From: Pycnopodia helianthoides
Taxonomy: Eukaryota; Echinodermata; Asteroidea; Forcipulatida; Asteriidae
Assembly (NCBI GenBank): GCA_032158295.1
Contig: CM063250.1
Location: forward strand, 5,195,001-5,259,000
Direction: 5' to 3'
Length of the DNA stretch: 64,000 nucleotides
Shown: positions 36,501-46,940 of the stretch, piece after piece
How the letters are laid out: every line of letters begins with the position of its first letter
Position numbering within the stretch: the first letter of the stretch is position 1
The notes under the pieces: generated by a model
Seen by the model: the letters and a program-made list of their open reading frames with translations, nothing else
Database searches by the model: none
Told to the model about the DNA's origin: nothing
Made by a program: the position numbers and the translations under genes

Positions 36501-36590
36501 CTCTCTGCGTCGTCGTCGTCTTAGTCGTCGCCAGCGTTGTTCCCCGAGGGTTAGGAGTCTTGGTCCGTGGGTCACACAATTGGCTCAATG
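33585..36590. other. Non-coding stretch with repeat fragments
   Basis: A CTCF-like core at 33793-33808, a palindromic MITE at 35553-35705, GGGGCACCAAGGC fragments (35755-35840) and TGTACATG tracts (35840-35910). No gene recognised. Confidence 0.45.
35553..35705. mobile_element. Short palindromic MITE, 'TTTCACAAAGC' family, copy 2
   Basis: Starts GGTTTCACAAAC, then AGATTGATCTT, TTGCTAAGCAAAGTGTGATG and TCACTATGGCAATATTGACA. The right end is degraded, so the palindrome is incomplete. Confidence 0.6.
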
Positions 36591-37679
36591 TTACCTGCCC
36601 ATCTTCTGCACGTGTACTGCTCAGTTGTTGAATAATGTCCTGCAACATTCAAATCATACATGTATAATTATAGCTATACAGAGAGAGAGAAAACAAAACA
36701 ATTGACTGAATGACACTGACCACTCCCATCTTCCTTTTAATCACAATCCCGACTCAGTACCAAACAGAAACTCTATATCTTTTACAGATTATCTGTCAGT
36801 AAGTACAGCATCCCGGGGTCACTGGGAAACGGTTCAGGCCAAAGACCGTGGCGATTTGATTGCAAACAATGTCAATATCTTTTATCTACACCAACCACCT
36901 CTTTAGGGGAATCACTTACATGTACTGAGTTCACCAGAAGGTCACCTACATGTACTCAGTGTGTCCATGTATTCCTTATTATTGCACAAACCGTACAGTA
37001 TGTATAAGTAGTTACATTAAATCTGCCGAGTGGTTGAACCGAGTGGTTGAACGTGGAAGACCTTCTAAGAACAAATTCACGGCATTGCTCTACAGAAATG
37101 ATTGACAATCATCAGTCATTTTATACATTTGAAAAACATTTTGCTGGCTGTAAGTTAGAAATTCAAGTACAAATTGTATGTTATCCCAGGGATTGATTTC
37201 CTCTACCAAGTTTGTATCAATTAGCAAAACATTTAGACTGAACATGTTTTCTGCAGATTGAAGGCTAATATTCAGAAGCAAATTATGATTTTTCTGAAGC
37301 AATGTATACATTTTTTGTAGCATTTTGCTCCCCTATATACAAGGGAAATCGTTCACTGAATGTTGGATACTGCACACATGTTTCCATTTACATTTTTATG
37401 ATACAAAATATGAATACAAAAATGCATACATTTGATGCATTAAAGACCTATTGCCCTCATGTGCTCATTATTCATTTGTTGTCTGGATTGTCGGACACAT
37501 TACAATAGCGTCAATTAACTTTTAGAGTGCATTGTTCCGTGGTTGCACGCTTATCTGCATACAATGTGACCAGTAGGCAGGTCAGGTACAAAATAGGAAC
37601 AGTCACTTTGAGAGAAATGTCCGTCCTTGTTCGTAAACACTCTGAATATTCTGTAAGTGTATTAGTAATATAAGAGTAA

Positions 37680-38085
37680 TTCAACCTACATGTATGAGGG
37701 CCTGGAACTGTAAGGCAAAAAAAAATATAAATTTCTGTTTCCAACCGGCCCTAATTTTCAGTGTTGTAGTCGAGACCTGGGAGTCCGAGACCGAGACCTG
37801 GAGGTCTGAGACCAAGACCGAGACCCTAAGGTCCGATTCAAGACCGAGACCTTTTGGTCCGAGACCGAGACCACATGTGTAAATTACATAAATATGTAAA
37901 AAAATTAGACCGAGACCAAGACCGGTCTCGAGACCTACAACACTGCTAATTTTACGCCGAAACCCTAAACTTTTTATTGGCTTAAAAAAGGGAAAAAAAA
38001 CTAAAAACACAACAACATTGGTTTCAGGGAGAAGATGTCTGACTTCGGCCAATTTAACATGTTTTTAATGGAATCATTTGTACAC
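37680..38085. mobile_element. CCGACCCTA-type element, partial, split by a hAT MITE
   Basis: CCGGCCCTAATTTT [insert] CTAATTTTACGCCGAAACCC, TAAACTTTTTATTGG and AGATGTCTGACTTCGGCCAA, matching 20640-20750. Interrupted at 37759-37945. Confidence 0.65.
37759..37945. mobile_element. hAT-type MITE, copy 1 (187 bp)
   Basis: CAGTGTTGTAGTCGAGACC ... GGTCTCGAGACCTACAACACTG, flanked by a perfect 8-bp duplication CTAATTTT. Body is made of GAGACCGAGACC-like repeats. The 8-bp duplication and CAGTG end indicate the hAT superfamily (inference). Confidence 0.9.
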
Positions 38086-38089
38086 TGAT

Positions 38090-41000
38090 TAAACATTGGC
38101 AAACTTAAAAAAAAAAATGCAAATAATATACTTTGCTTTCTATTATGTCGGTTTCATGGTGAAGGTGAAGGTGGGGGTGTGGGCTTGTGTGGGCTTGTGG
38201 GGGGGGGGGGGGGGGAGGGGAGCAGCAGACAAAGCTCTATCTTCTCCACACTCATTTTATAATCCATTTTCAGGGAAACTGCTGAAGGAAATAATATCTC
38301 AGTAAACTTCCACTTTCAAAGTCCGTGAGTATGATCATTTCAGTTTCACACAGCCTGCGTACATGTATAACAAGCCTGTCCGAAACGCAATCAGCGTTTA
38401 TAATGTTGAATTAATGTTAATTTATTAATGCAAATGTTTCTATTCGATTGACGCACATCGTGATGGTTATGGTAATGCAGTTTCCTGTGGGAAATACTGA
38501 CTTCATTTGTCATAAGTTCCCCTCAATTAATGTTTGATACAGTATAGGGATACAATTGTTATCCTAAGCTCTTTACAGACTCGGCAGTTTGGCTAGAGAC
38601 CGACTCAAATCCTCCCATTTTCCCTTCTCCTGTGTCACTCCACACCCACGTTGTTTGGACTTGGATAAAAGATTGGAATGCCTGACCCTGTGATAGAGCC
38701 ATGATTAATGGGGCCTACTGGCCCAAGTCCTTCGGAATCCTTCACTTTGGCAACTCCCTGGCTATGCAAGGAATTGGGAACCGTTAATCTACATGGCAAG
38801 AAGGAATGAGAGGTTTGCTTACATAGAGAATTTTTAATCGTGTTTACCCACGACTTAAATAACCCGCACATCAGATAAATGGATCAGTGCACCAGCCTCA
38901 ACACAGCTTTGTCTCGGCATGGAGCTATCTTTTGGTCTCGGGAGTATCCTTGCTGATTGGTTTAACATACTCAACTCTGACCTTTGTAACATATAACAAA
39001 AAACTTAAAAAGGTGCACCCGCAACCCAGTACAACCAGCTTACAAATATAATTAAGACAACACAATGTTTACAGATCCTCACTAGTGGTACGAATGAGCA
39101 CACATACTACAAGTACCCCAATGTTTGAACAACTCAGAACACAACAGGTGATTCCAAGAACAAGTGGTCCAGGCGTGAAGGGGGGGGGGTCATTTAAAAA
39201 TATGTTGAAGTAAACGCTAGTTGACTTTTTTAGGTTTAATGTTTGCGCTGGACTTGAACTGGAAGGAGTAGGGAAGTTTGGCTTAAGTTGTTGTAAAGCC
39301 TGATTAAGTTGAAAAATGATATATGAAATTTCTCATATTTTCTTGAAATGTTGTACTCCTTATCATTGATTGGTGGAGCACATGTCACGTGTCGTCCATT
39401 ATTATGCCATGTATTTACTGCCGCGAAGCTCCAAAATTTAATATTGGATAGGCCTGTAACATATGGACAGTAATCAGATCTGCTTTGTAGTGCTCGTTTC
39501 CAAAATAATTATTCTGGTCGCCTGTTTGCCAAAAAAAGCAATCGTGTCGTGTCCAACAATTGTTGGTGAACTACCAACCAAGGTTGGAGTCGTGAACGTT
39601 GTTTAAAAGTTTGTTTTTGGGTTTTTTTTTCAGATTGTGGGGTGGATGAATTTCTGTGTCTATTTTGTGCTTCAAATCGTGAACAAAATTTCAAATGACA
39701 AGGATTTATGTGTGACTCTGTGAGTTATAAAACAAATATTTAAAGCATTTCGTTCGTACATTGTCACAGAACATAATCACTCGGTGACATCTGGCATTTC
39801 CTTTGCCTTATTCATAAAACGGAATAGTCCAGATTTCACCTCGTAATTATATTTTGCGACAATGCACTCATTCGTACAGTATCAAGCATAGTATCATTTA
39901 ATACATTCATTTGTGCTTCTTTTAAATTTCATGTTGGTAGGAGAGGGAATGGGTTCTGAGCAGGCCCCCCCCCCCCTCTTGTTTATACCACTGCTTGGTA
40001 ACACTTCCCAGCGAGTTGACCATCCATTTGAAACTAGTCAACTGTGTATAGTGACACAATCAGCACAGACCGTGTACTTAACACAACGACGACGGTGTGT
40101 ACTGTGTAGATCCATTATTTACCTCCACAGTATGCAGTCACCATTGCTATCATTATTATTTCATATAAAAATCACAGCAAATGCTGCATTACAATTGACA
40201 TTTAACAAGGTAAAGAAGTGAAATAAAAAATACACAATCAGTAAACATAAGTAAATTAAAATTTACTCCCAACATGTTGCAGACACATCCAAATTCTAAG
40301 CCTATTATAAATAAAAATTATTCAAAACCACTAATATACTAGTGGCCTTCTATTACTGCTACTAGTACTAACACACTATTAATAGGGGGTAATTTGAATC
40401 TGTTATAAAGAATTGTACAAACAAAGCTGATGGAAGTTTGTGGATAACTAATTAATTAAATGTTGTGAAACTAACGAAAACAGCATTACAAAGGCCACAG
40501 GGGAAGTAAACAGGATATTTATTGGGGAGTCACAAATTATATGGAACTCCTCTTGATCTCATTAACACAATACAATCAAGTTCATTAGCGTTGACTTTTT
40601 ATGAAATTATTGTTTTTGTTTTGAAATTGATTTATAATTGACAAAACAGATTGAAATTGTTTTAATACAGTCAATGGACTAGTGTAACTTGTAAGTCTGT
40701 AAGTTATAAAATGTGTCTTTTGAATTTGACAGATGCAATACTCTTGCTTGGTAGAATTATTGTGGGGTAATTACTGTTTGAGGTTTCACAAAGAATATCC
40801 CCAAAAAATTATAAACTATAACAGAACAATACAATTTTTAAAAACAGAGAACTGTTCTGTACATACAGGAACATATGATTCACCACGAACGGATCAAATG
40901 CACATTTAAATGATGGACGTCACGACCATATGACGTGCTAACAAAAGAGCCATAAGTACATCCAATGTAGTCATGTACACACGGGGCAGTACAGTAGCAA

Positions 41001-41630
41001 TTAATACGTAACCAACGATTGGTCATGCACGAATCGATTGCCAACGTTAAACTGGCCGGGTAGTACGGACACACGCCGGACTTTGTGTTCGCTGTACTTT
41101 TTTTCCACTCCCATTTTCTGTCTTTCCCGTGTCGTGATACGCGGCCACGGAATTTTATAATAGACTACATACATTCACAGAAAGTTCACAATGATTTCAG
41201 GTATTTTGTACAATGATTACAGGAGGAAAATATGTCATAAAATCACCTTGTATGTTCCACTTAGAAGAAGCCGGCACATGTCGAGTTTCGCCACGATCAC
41301 GTATGTTGTTTGAGACCGGTTTGAAACGTCAGGGTGAAAGACTATGCTGTAGTCTGGTACCCTACAACGCACTCGATCCACTTTTTTTTTAGAATAGATA
41401 TTTCGAAATTCATCGGGCGGTTTCCGGTGCCGTATGGCGTGACAAACAATAGGGTTTTTTAAACAAAAGCGCAATAAAGTCGTGGACGATTAAGTTACCT
41501 TTAAAGTCGCAATTGTGAAAGTTTCACACAGTTTTACAAAAAAAGAGTCCACTGAAACTGTTCAATTAGTGAAAGTGCCTGGCTCACAACATAGGATGCA
41601 GCTGATGATAATGTGATAATTTCTTTTTAT
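38090..41630. other. Non-coding stretch; no convincing gene
   Basis: A 17-G run at 38201-38217 and poly-C at 39966. Two minus-strand frames near 41138-41028 (MGVEKKYSEHKVRRVSVLPG) and 41474-41235 have unbiased composition, but neither shows a family match or clear splice structure. Confidence 0.4.
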
Positions 41631-41641
41631 TAAGTGTTTGG

Positions 41642-42686
41642 CAGTGTTGTAGTCGAGACCTGAGAGTCCGAGACTGAGACCGAGACCGAGACCCTACTAA
41701 AGGTCCGAGGGGGAGACCGAGACCTTTTGGTCCGAGGGGGAGACCGAGACCTCGAGACCACATGTGTAAATTACATACATGTAATAAAATTAGACACATA
41801 ATAAATGAAATGAAAGACTTTTATTGATGTAAAACAAGCTGAGTATGTCTTTTGCTGTTAGATAATTACCGTGAAATCTTTTATGTACTTGTTTTACAAC
41901 ACACTTTACTGGATAATACAATATTTATCAACAATCAAATATAATAAGTTTGTTCTGTTGGATTCAGGAATGTGCCAAAATAGTTGTTTTTTGTATAGGT
42001 ACCTGTCCATTTACAGAATATCTTCATTGCACTTCAGCTCAGAAACATCAACATGGACAAACGTGCGATGTCAATGGGGTTGTTCTTGATCATAATGTAA
42101 AAACGTTACATTTTTATCCACTTTCATGAATATCATATACAAAAGTGAAACTAAGATATGGCTTAAGCAGTGTTATAATTGACATTCAATTTGCAGTTTA
42201 CTGAGAATCATGAGCAATGAAATCATTTTTAGTAAAATGTTAATTTGTGTTACTTACTTGGCTTTATGGGCCCGACTTAAAATGCATAGTGAATACTGAA
42301 CTTGCCCCCGATAATCCGTGATTCGATTTGTCGTTGAGCAAAAAATGCAAACTGCAGAATGTTTCTTGTAACCTACTTTGGTGTTCATGATCTCTTTATG
42401 GTCCTTACAACCAAACCTTATCACAGCAGAATTACTGGACCTCTTGTGATAATCGTTAAAAAAAGCGAAAACTTTATTTTATCATGCTACTCTAGCGAAC
42501 TCGTATACTGTTTGCACCATGCGCAATGCACCTGTTTACCTTTCACAACAAGTAGCGCGTGTTTTGGTCATAGCTAGAAACTCGCTCCCAATTTTATCGA
42601 ACTCATGGTGGGTAAAGCCGATAGCACAAGCACACACATCGAGGGGGAGACCGGGACCGAGACCGGTCTCGAGACCTACAACACTG
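41642..42686. mobile_element. hAT-type non-autonomous element, copy 2 (1045 bp)
   Basis: Same CAGTGTTGTAGTCGAGACC and GGTCTCGAGACCTACAACACTG ends as 37759-37945, flanked by a perfect 8-bp duplication GTGTTTGG. The roughly 860-bp interior is AT-rich with no transposase-like frame over 75 codons. Confidence 0.93.
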
Positions 42687-43151
42687 GTGTTTGGGGGAGG
42701 GCCTGAAGGGGGTATGTATGGCTAACGAGTAGAATAATACGTCTAGACTAAACAGATTATTCGTTTCAAAGGCAACATAGTATTAGTCTTTATTGAAAGG
42801 CAAACTTATTGTTTAAAACCCTGCAGCGAGCGGGCAGCTGTCAGCACTACTGACATTATGTTACTAAAACTGGTCAGCTCATAGGACTACTATGCCATGA
42901 CCCCCCCCCCCCTGCACCATGCCACACGTCTTAAAATAAAGGGGGTGTCAATCAACAGGTCAGTGATTTGTTTAGGAGGGGGCAGGTCAAAACTCTGTCA
43001 GCATCCTTTGTGCACAAAATCGGTATGTTAATAATGTCAAAGGTAAATGAAACCAAACTATACATCTTAATTAAGCAGACAAATATAGTTTATATTAACC
43101 AAAAAATAAAATCATAAAAAACTGTAAAACAAACCCTCTTACGAACCTTAA

Positions 43152-43540
43152 AGGAACATTACAGAATTGGTAAGAAAAAAACTTGTAAAATATACTTTTG
43201 ATCACAGATTTACATAAAACTTACACGGTCTAATGATGATGATAGTAGAAAACATCCCCTGAAATCTGTCTGAAATGCCAATATTTGATAAGAAATTAAT
43301 AAACTAATTTTCCGATTGGAGTTTATCGCTCAGTGAGAGCGTTTTATTCATTTGTTGAATCTATATGATTTCATGCAAAATGTGTAATCAGTTTTTCACT
43401 ATTTTCCCGTGACCAAGATGGCCGATCGATCTCAAACTTCTACAGGTTTGTCAGTCAGTTTATGTATATGGTGGATTACATAAAGTGCTTACACTGCCAG
43501 CAACTGTTTTGTTAGCAAAAACCAATTCTGTAATGCTCCT
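43152..43540. mobile_element. TTAA MITE, 'AGGAACATTACAG' family, copy 3
   Basis: 389 bp, TTAA on both sides. Contains a GTCA duplication near 43450 and an AG insertion in TCAGTGAGAGCG. Confidence 0.93.
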
Positions 43541-44189
43541 TTAAGAAAATGTTTGGAAGCATGTGGTGGATTCCGACGTACAACGGGTGCGTTGCGACCA
43601 AACAGGTCCCTCGCTTGAGGTTTAGAAGCCAGGGTGCACCCCACCAAATATCTCCCATAGCACACAGTGTAAAACGCAAAATATTCAAAAATACACGAAA
43701 AATACTTGGAAGTCACACAGCTTTTAACAGTATAAAAGTGAAAATTATTAATTGACTCTTTAACTGTTATTCTCTGCTCAATTTTATATGGGGAGTCCCT
43801 GGGCCCGTCGAGTTATTTTCCCTCCAAATAAAACCCCCCCTAGGCCTACACAGAGGTGTAATGTTCAAAACGTCCGAGCATCAATCTTGAAAAATGTCCC
43901 TACACCTCTATGCAAATAGGACCATTTATTTTAGGGTCATCCAAAATACCAAGTCAACAACTTCCAGGTCACTAAAAAAAAATGGGCAAAGTTTGTACAC
44001 TGAAACACTTTCTCGGGGCTCTCAAATAATATGTCTAATATAGAATATTTTGACAAAAAATTAATGAGCTCGACGCTCTGTTTTCTCCTATTTGGTGGGG
44101 TGCACCCTTTAAAAAAAAACTTTGTCCAGAGGATCCACCAGGCGTCCACAGGCCGGGTATAGGAAGTTTCACTTTATACTTTGTGTTTG

Positions 44190-44300
44190 TATTCTGAGGA
44201 CCTCGGTTCGAATCCTGCCTCCGACAAGGTCTCGCATGTGGATTCAGTTTCGATACTCTACCCAAGTAGGGCCTACCTTGGCTTTCCCGCGCTACTTGAT
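44190..44300 (+). repeat. SINE-like fragment with B box
   Basis: GGTTCGAATCCTGCC followed by CTCGCATGTGGATTCAG and ATACTCTACCC. Probably the rear part of another tRNA-derived SINE. Confidence 0.4.
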
Positions 44301-44554
44301 TCAAGTCGCCTTTATAGAAGGCTCAACATTTCTTCAATTTTCAGGCCCTTGTTTGCTGGCCTCCTATCGTGAGGACACCTGTTGGTTTCCCAAATGTGAT
44401 AGACCAATGGTATACCCCCTTTTTTATTGAGTGACACTTTGTGCATTCGGGGGAATTTCATGGCAGGCAAGACACTACCCTGGTCATATTACATTATCTT
44501 TTATCTTTACGAAAAAAAAGAAAAAGATATTGACAAAATAGGGAGACCGCCAAC

Positions 44555-44655
44555 ACAGGGCTAGAAATATGGCTCAGTTGATAGAGCACACGTTACTCCG
44601 GAGGTCATTGGTTCAAATCCCGCCCTAGTCAAATTTTCTTTGTTCAACCCCAAAT
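44555..44655 (+). mobile_element. tRNA-derived SINE (family B), copy 1
   Basis: TATGGCTCAGTTGATAGAGC is a good A-box/D-arm and GGTTCAAATCC a B box, followed by CTTTGTTCAACCCC. The acceptor ends do not pair as in a tRNA. A second copy is at 56911-57040. Confidence 0.65.
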
Positions 44656-45339
44656 TATAAAAAAAAAAATGCCCAGTCGGTTTCCTTTGAGGTTTATTAC
44701 TTTACAAAACGCACAAAAAACAACAAAAAACAAAACAAGAGTCATGAAACTTCTTCGAGATTTTGTCACCAGTCACTGGTAAAAATGGGCGTAACAATTT
44801 ATTATGTTTCAGTCCTTAAATCCATTTGAGCTGTGTACGGGGCAGGTCATTCTAGGTCTCGGCGGCTTTTTAAAAGGCATGATTTTGGCCTAATTTGTTC
44901 ATTTATATTTTAATAGACATAATTACTATCAATGACGTTTCGCAGCATCGCCACGACAGCCAACCGTACAACATCCCTGGTCGTCCCATCATCAGGCCAG
45001 GACTCCACACCGTTCAGCCACGTTGGTGAATGTGGAGAATGGAGAATAAAAATAGACCATGGGCTCACAAATTAATATCTAAACACGCGCCTAAACTGTT
45101 GATTTTTGCCAAGTCGTGAAAAGAATCGTGCTAGATCGAGAAAGTATCTGGGGGGGGGGGTACGTACGGAAGGGCTTTTCTGGGGAGCTGGAAATTATCT
45201 TTCCTCGAAGACTAGTTTTTGTGAATAACATTCTGTACCGCTGTACCTCCGATATTTAACAGAGAAATAAATCAAAAGTTAGGGTAGGCCTACACCATTG
45301 AAATGGAAATCTCAGAAATAATAGCTTTGTTATTGGGGG

Positions 45340-45481
45340 AACAATCCGCCAGCCGCCGCGCGGCGCGCCGCCCACATTCTGCAACCCATCAATAGGGGGC
45401 GCTACACTCCTTGCATGGACCACAAAAATCACGACTACGTACGACGTGTACCCTATACAACTCGGACTGGAAGCACTCTCG
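45340..45481 (+). promoter_or_regulatory. GC/CpG-rich block plus possible first exon of the THAP gene
   Basis: A block at 45348-45374 (CGCCAGCCGCCGCGCGGCG and following) is the densest CpG patch in the window, in otherwise AT-rich DNA. About 40 bases on, an ATG at 45415 opens 22 codons plus one base and meets a consensus donor GTAAGT at 45482. The next plausible acceptor is at 46787-46788, two bases before the THAP ATG, and joining the two keeps frame. The intron would carry a SINE and a 386-bp inverted-repeat element. Whether this exon is coding or 5' UTR cannot be decided from sequence. Confidence 0.45.
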
Positions 45482-45814
45482 GTAAGTTTGTATTCTCTTG
45501 TGATCACTAACCTGCAGATACATAAATAGGGCGAAATGTTTTACCTCTGATATTTTGAGTGACCAAGATTGAATCATAGTTTGATTGGGTTCGTTCTGTT
45601 CAAATTGGTGTGTTAATTATTTTTTAGTTAAGGTGGAGAAATCAGAAAAAACTGTGACTGTCTTGAGTGCACTCTTGGCAGAATTTCAAGAAAACCGTGC
45701 ACGGACATAATTTTTGACTGCACTGTGAACCAGGTTTAACAATAACAGTTGCAGTGAGATGGGAACGGGGACTCCAACCAGGGCCAACTGCTCTGTAACT
45801 TGTAACCATAACTT

Positions 45815-46039
45815 ATGCCGCCAGCTCTGGTGTTTCCGATTAGCAGAGAGTGTGGGTTCGAGTCCCGGTCGTGGCACTTGTGGCCTTGAGCAAGTTACTT
45901 TACCAATAATTGCTTTGTCCTTTGGATTGCCGGGACAATGATATAAGCCGGCGGCGTAGGACCCATAATTTGCTAGTGCACGTAAAAGAATCCAGAACAC
46001 TTGGAAGAGTACGGGTTAACCCCGGTGATTCTGGTACTA
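45815..46039 (+). mobile_element. SINE family A, 5'-truncated copy interrupted by another element
   Basis: CCAGCTCTGGTGTTTCCGAT, B box GGGTTCGAGTCCCGG, CCTTGAGCAAGTTACTTTAC, up to CCCCGGTGATTCTGG, where an inverted-repeat element begins. Confidence 0.78.
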
Positions 46040-46425
46040 CAGGGCTCGAATTTGACACTGGACTGCAGGCCCGAGGCCAGTGATTTTAGCGTTGGGCCAG
46101 TAAGCTAATGACCAGACAAGTCCGGTGGTCTTGTGTTTTCAATTCAATAACAATTCATGTACCTCACTCTATAATATCTTGAACAAAAACAAATCATGTT
46201 CAAATGTTGACTTTGAGTAATGATTTGAAATATACTTAATACCCTTAAAGAAAAATGAGGTAAACCTTCTCTTATGTCGTAGTGCTTGTTCAATTAAATG
46301 CAAGTTTGCAAGGGAGTCTTTTCTCAGTTTGAATCTGGTCTCGTAAAATTATTTCTGGTGCAGTAAAAATTTTGAGATGCAAGTCCTGTGGTCTTGTGGA
46401 TTTTCCTCCCAAATATCGAGCCCTG
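46040..46425. mobile_element. 386-bp inverted-repeat element, 'CAGGGCTCGAATTT' family
   Basis: Ends CAGGGCTCGAATTT and AAATATCGAGCCCTG. Interior CCCGAGGCCAGT and ACAAGTCCGGTGGTCTTGTG are also found inverted at 19781-20063. Inserted into a SINE. No clean target duplication seen. Confidence 0.7.
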
Positions 46426-46790
46426 GGTACACATAGCAAGCACCCTTGTTTACAAGTTTCCTTAGGCTTTCATCGCCAGAATAAGAAAATATAATAATAT
46501 ATAACCATCGTATTGGACTAGAGTACTAGTTACTACTACTAGCCCCCCCCCCCCCCCGCTAAATGAATTAGAAAAGTGCTAAATCTGACCGCATTTTTTT
46601 CACTCATAACGATCGTGATAAAACCAACGAAGCCACATTAAACTAATCACTGTAGCTGGTTTAGCTTGGTATAGCTTGCTAAGTTCGCTTTTCTGAGAGT
46701 CCTTGGCTTCACAACCAGAATTAATATATGAAATGAATTGAAAATGAAACTCATTTGTTTAGTGCTATAGATTTACACTGATCATCAGTC

Positions 46791-46940
46791 ATGTCTACGA
46801 AACACTGCTCGATACCCCTCTGTGCCTCCAATAGAAAGCGATCGTCTGCAGATATCAGCTTTCATATGTTCCCTAAAGAGGAGAATCTGCGAGAGGAATG
46901 GATCCAGAAAATCAAGAGGAATGAGGGATCAACTTACAAG
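46791..46940 (+). CDS. THAP gene exon 1 (N-terminal half of the zinc finger)
   Basis: 150 bp, 50 codons, starting MSTKHCSIPLC. The ATG lies two bases after an AG acceptor (ACTGATCATCAG) and the exon ends AAG before GTAAAG. The C-x4-C pair and the conserved W at residue 37 fit the first half of a THAP domain. This start is the first in-frame ATG if the upstream exon is non-coding. Confidence 0.85.

Noticed and set aside
37694..38052. Repeated SETETWRSET / LGLGLESDL frames
   Set aside because: Translation of the GAGACC repeat body of the hAT-type MITE.
44557..44632. Functional tRNA gene
   Set aside because: Good D-arm and B box, but the acceptor arms do not pair and a degenerate relative exists at 56911-57040; a SINE.
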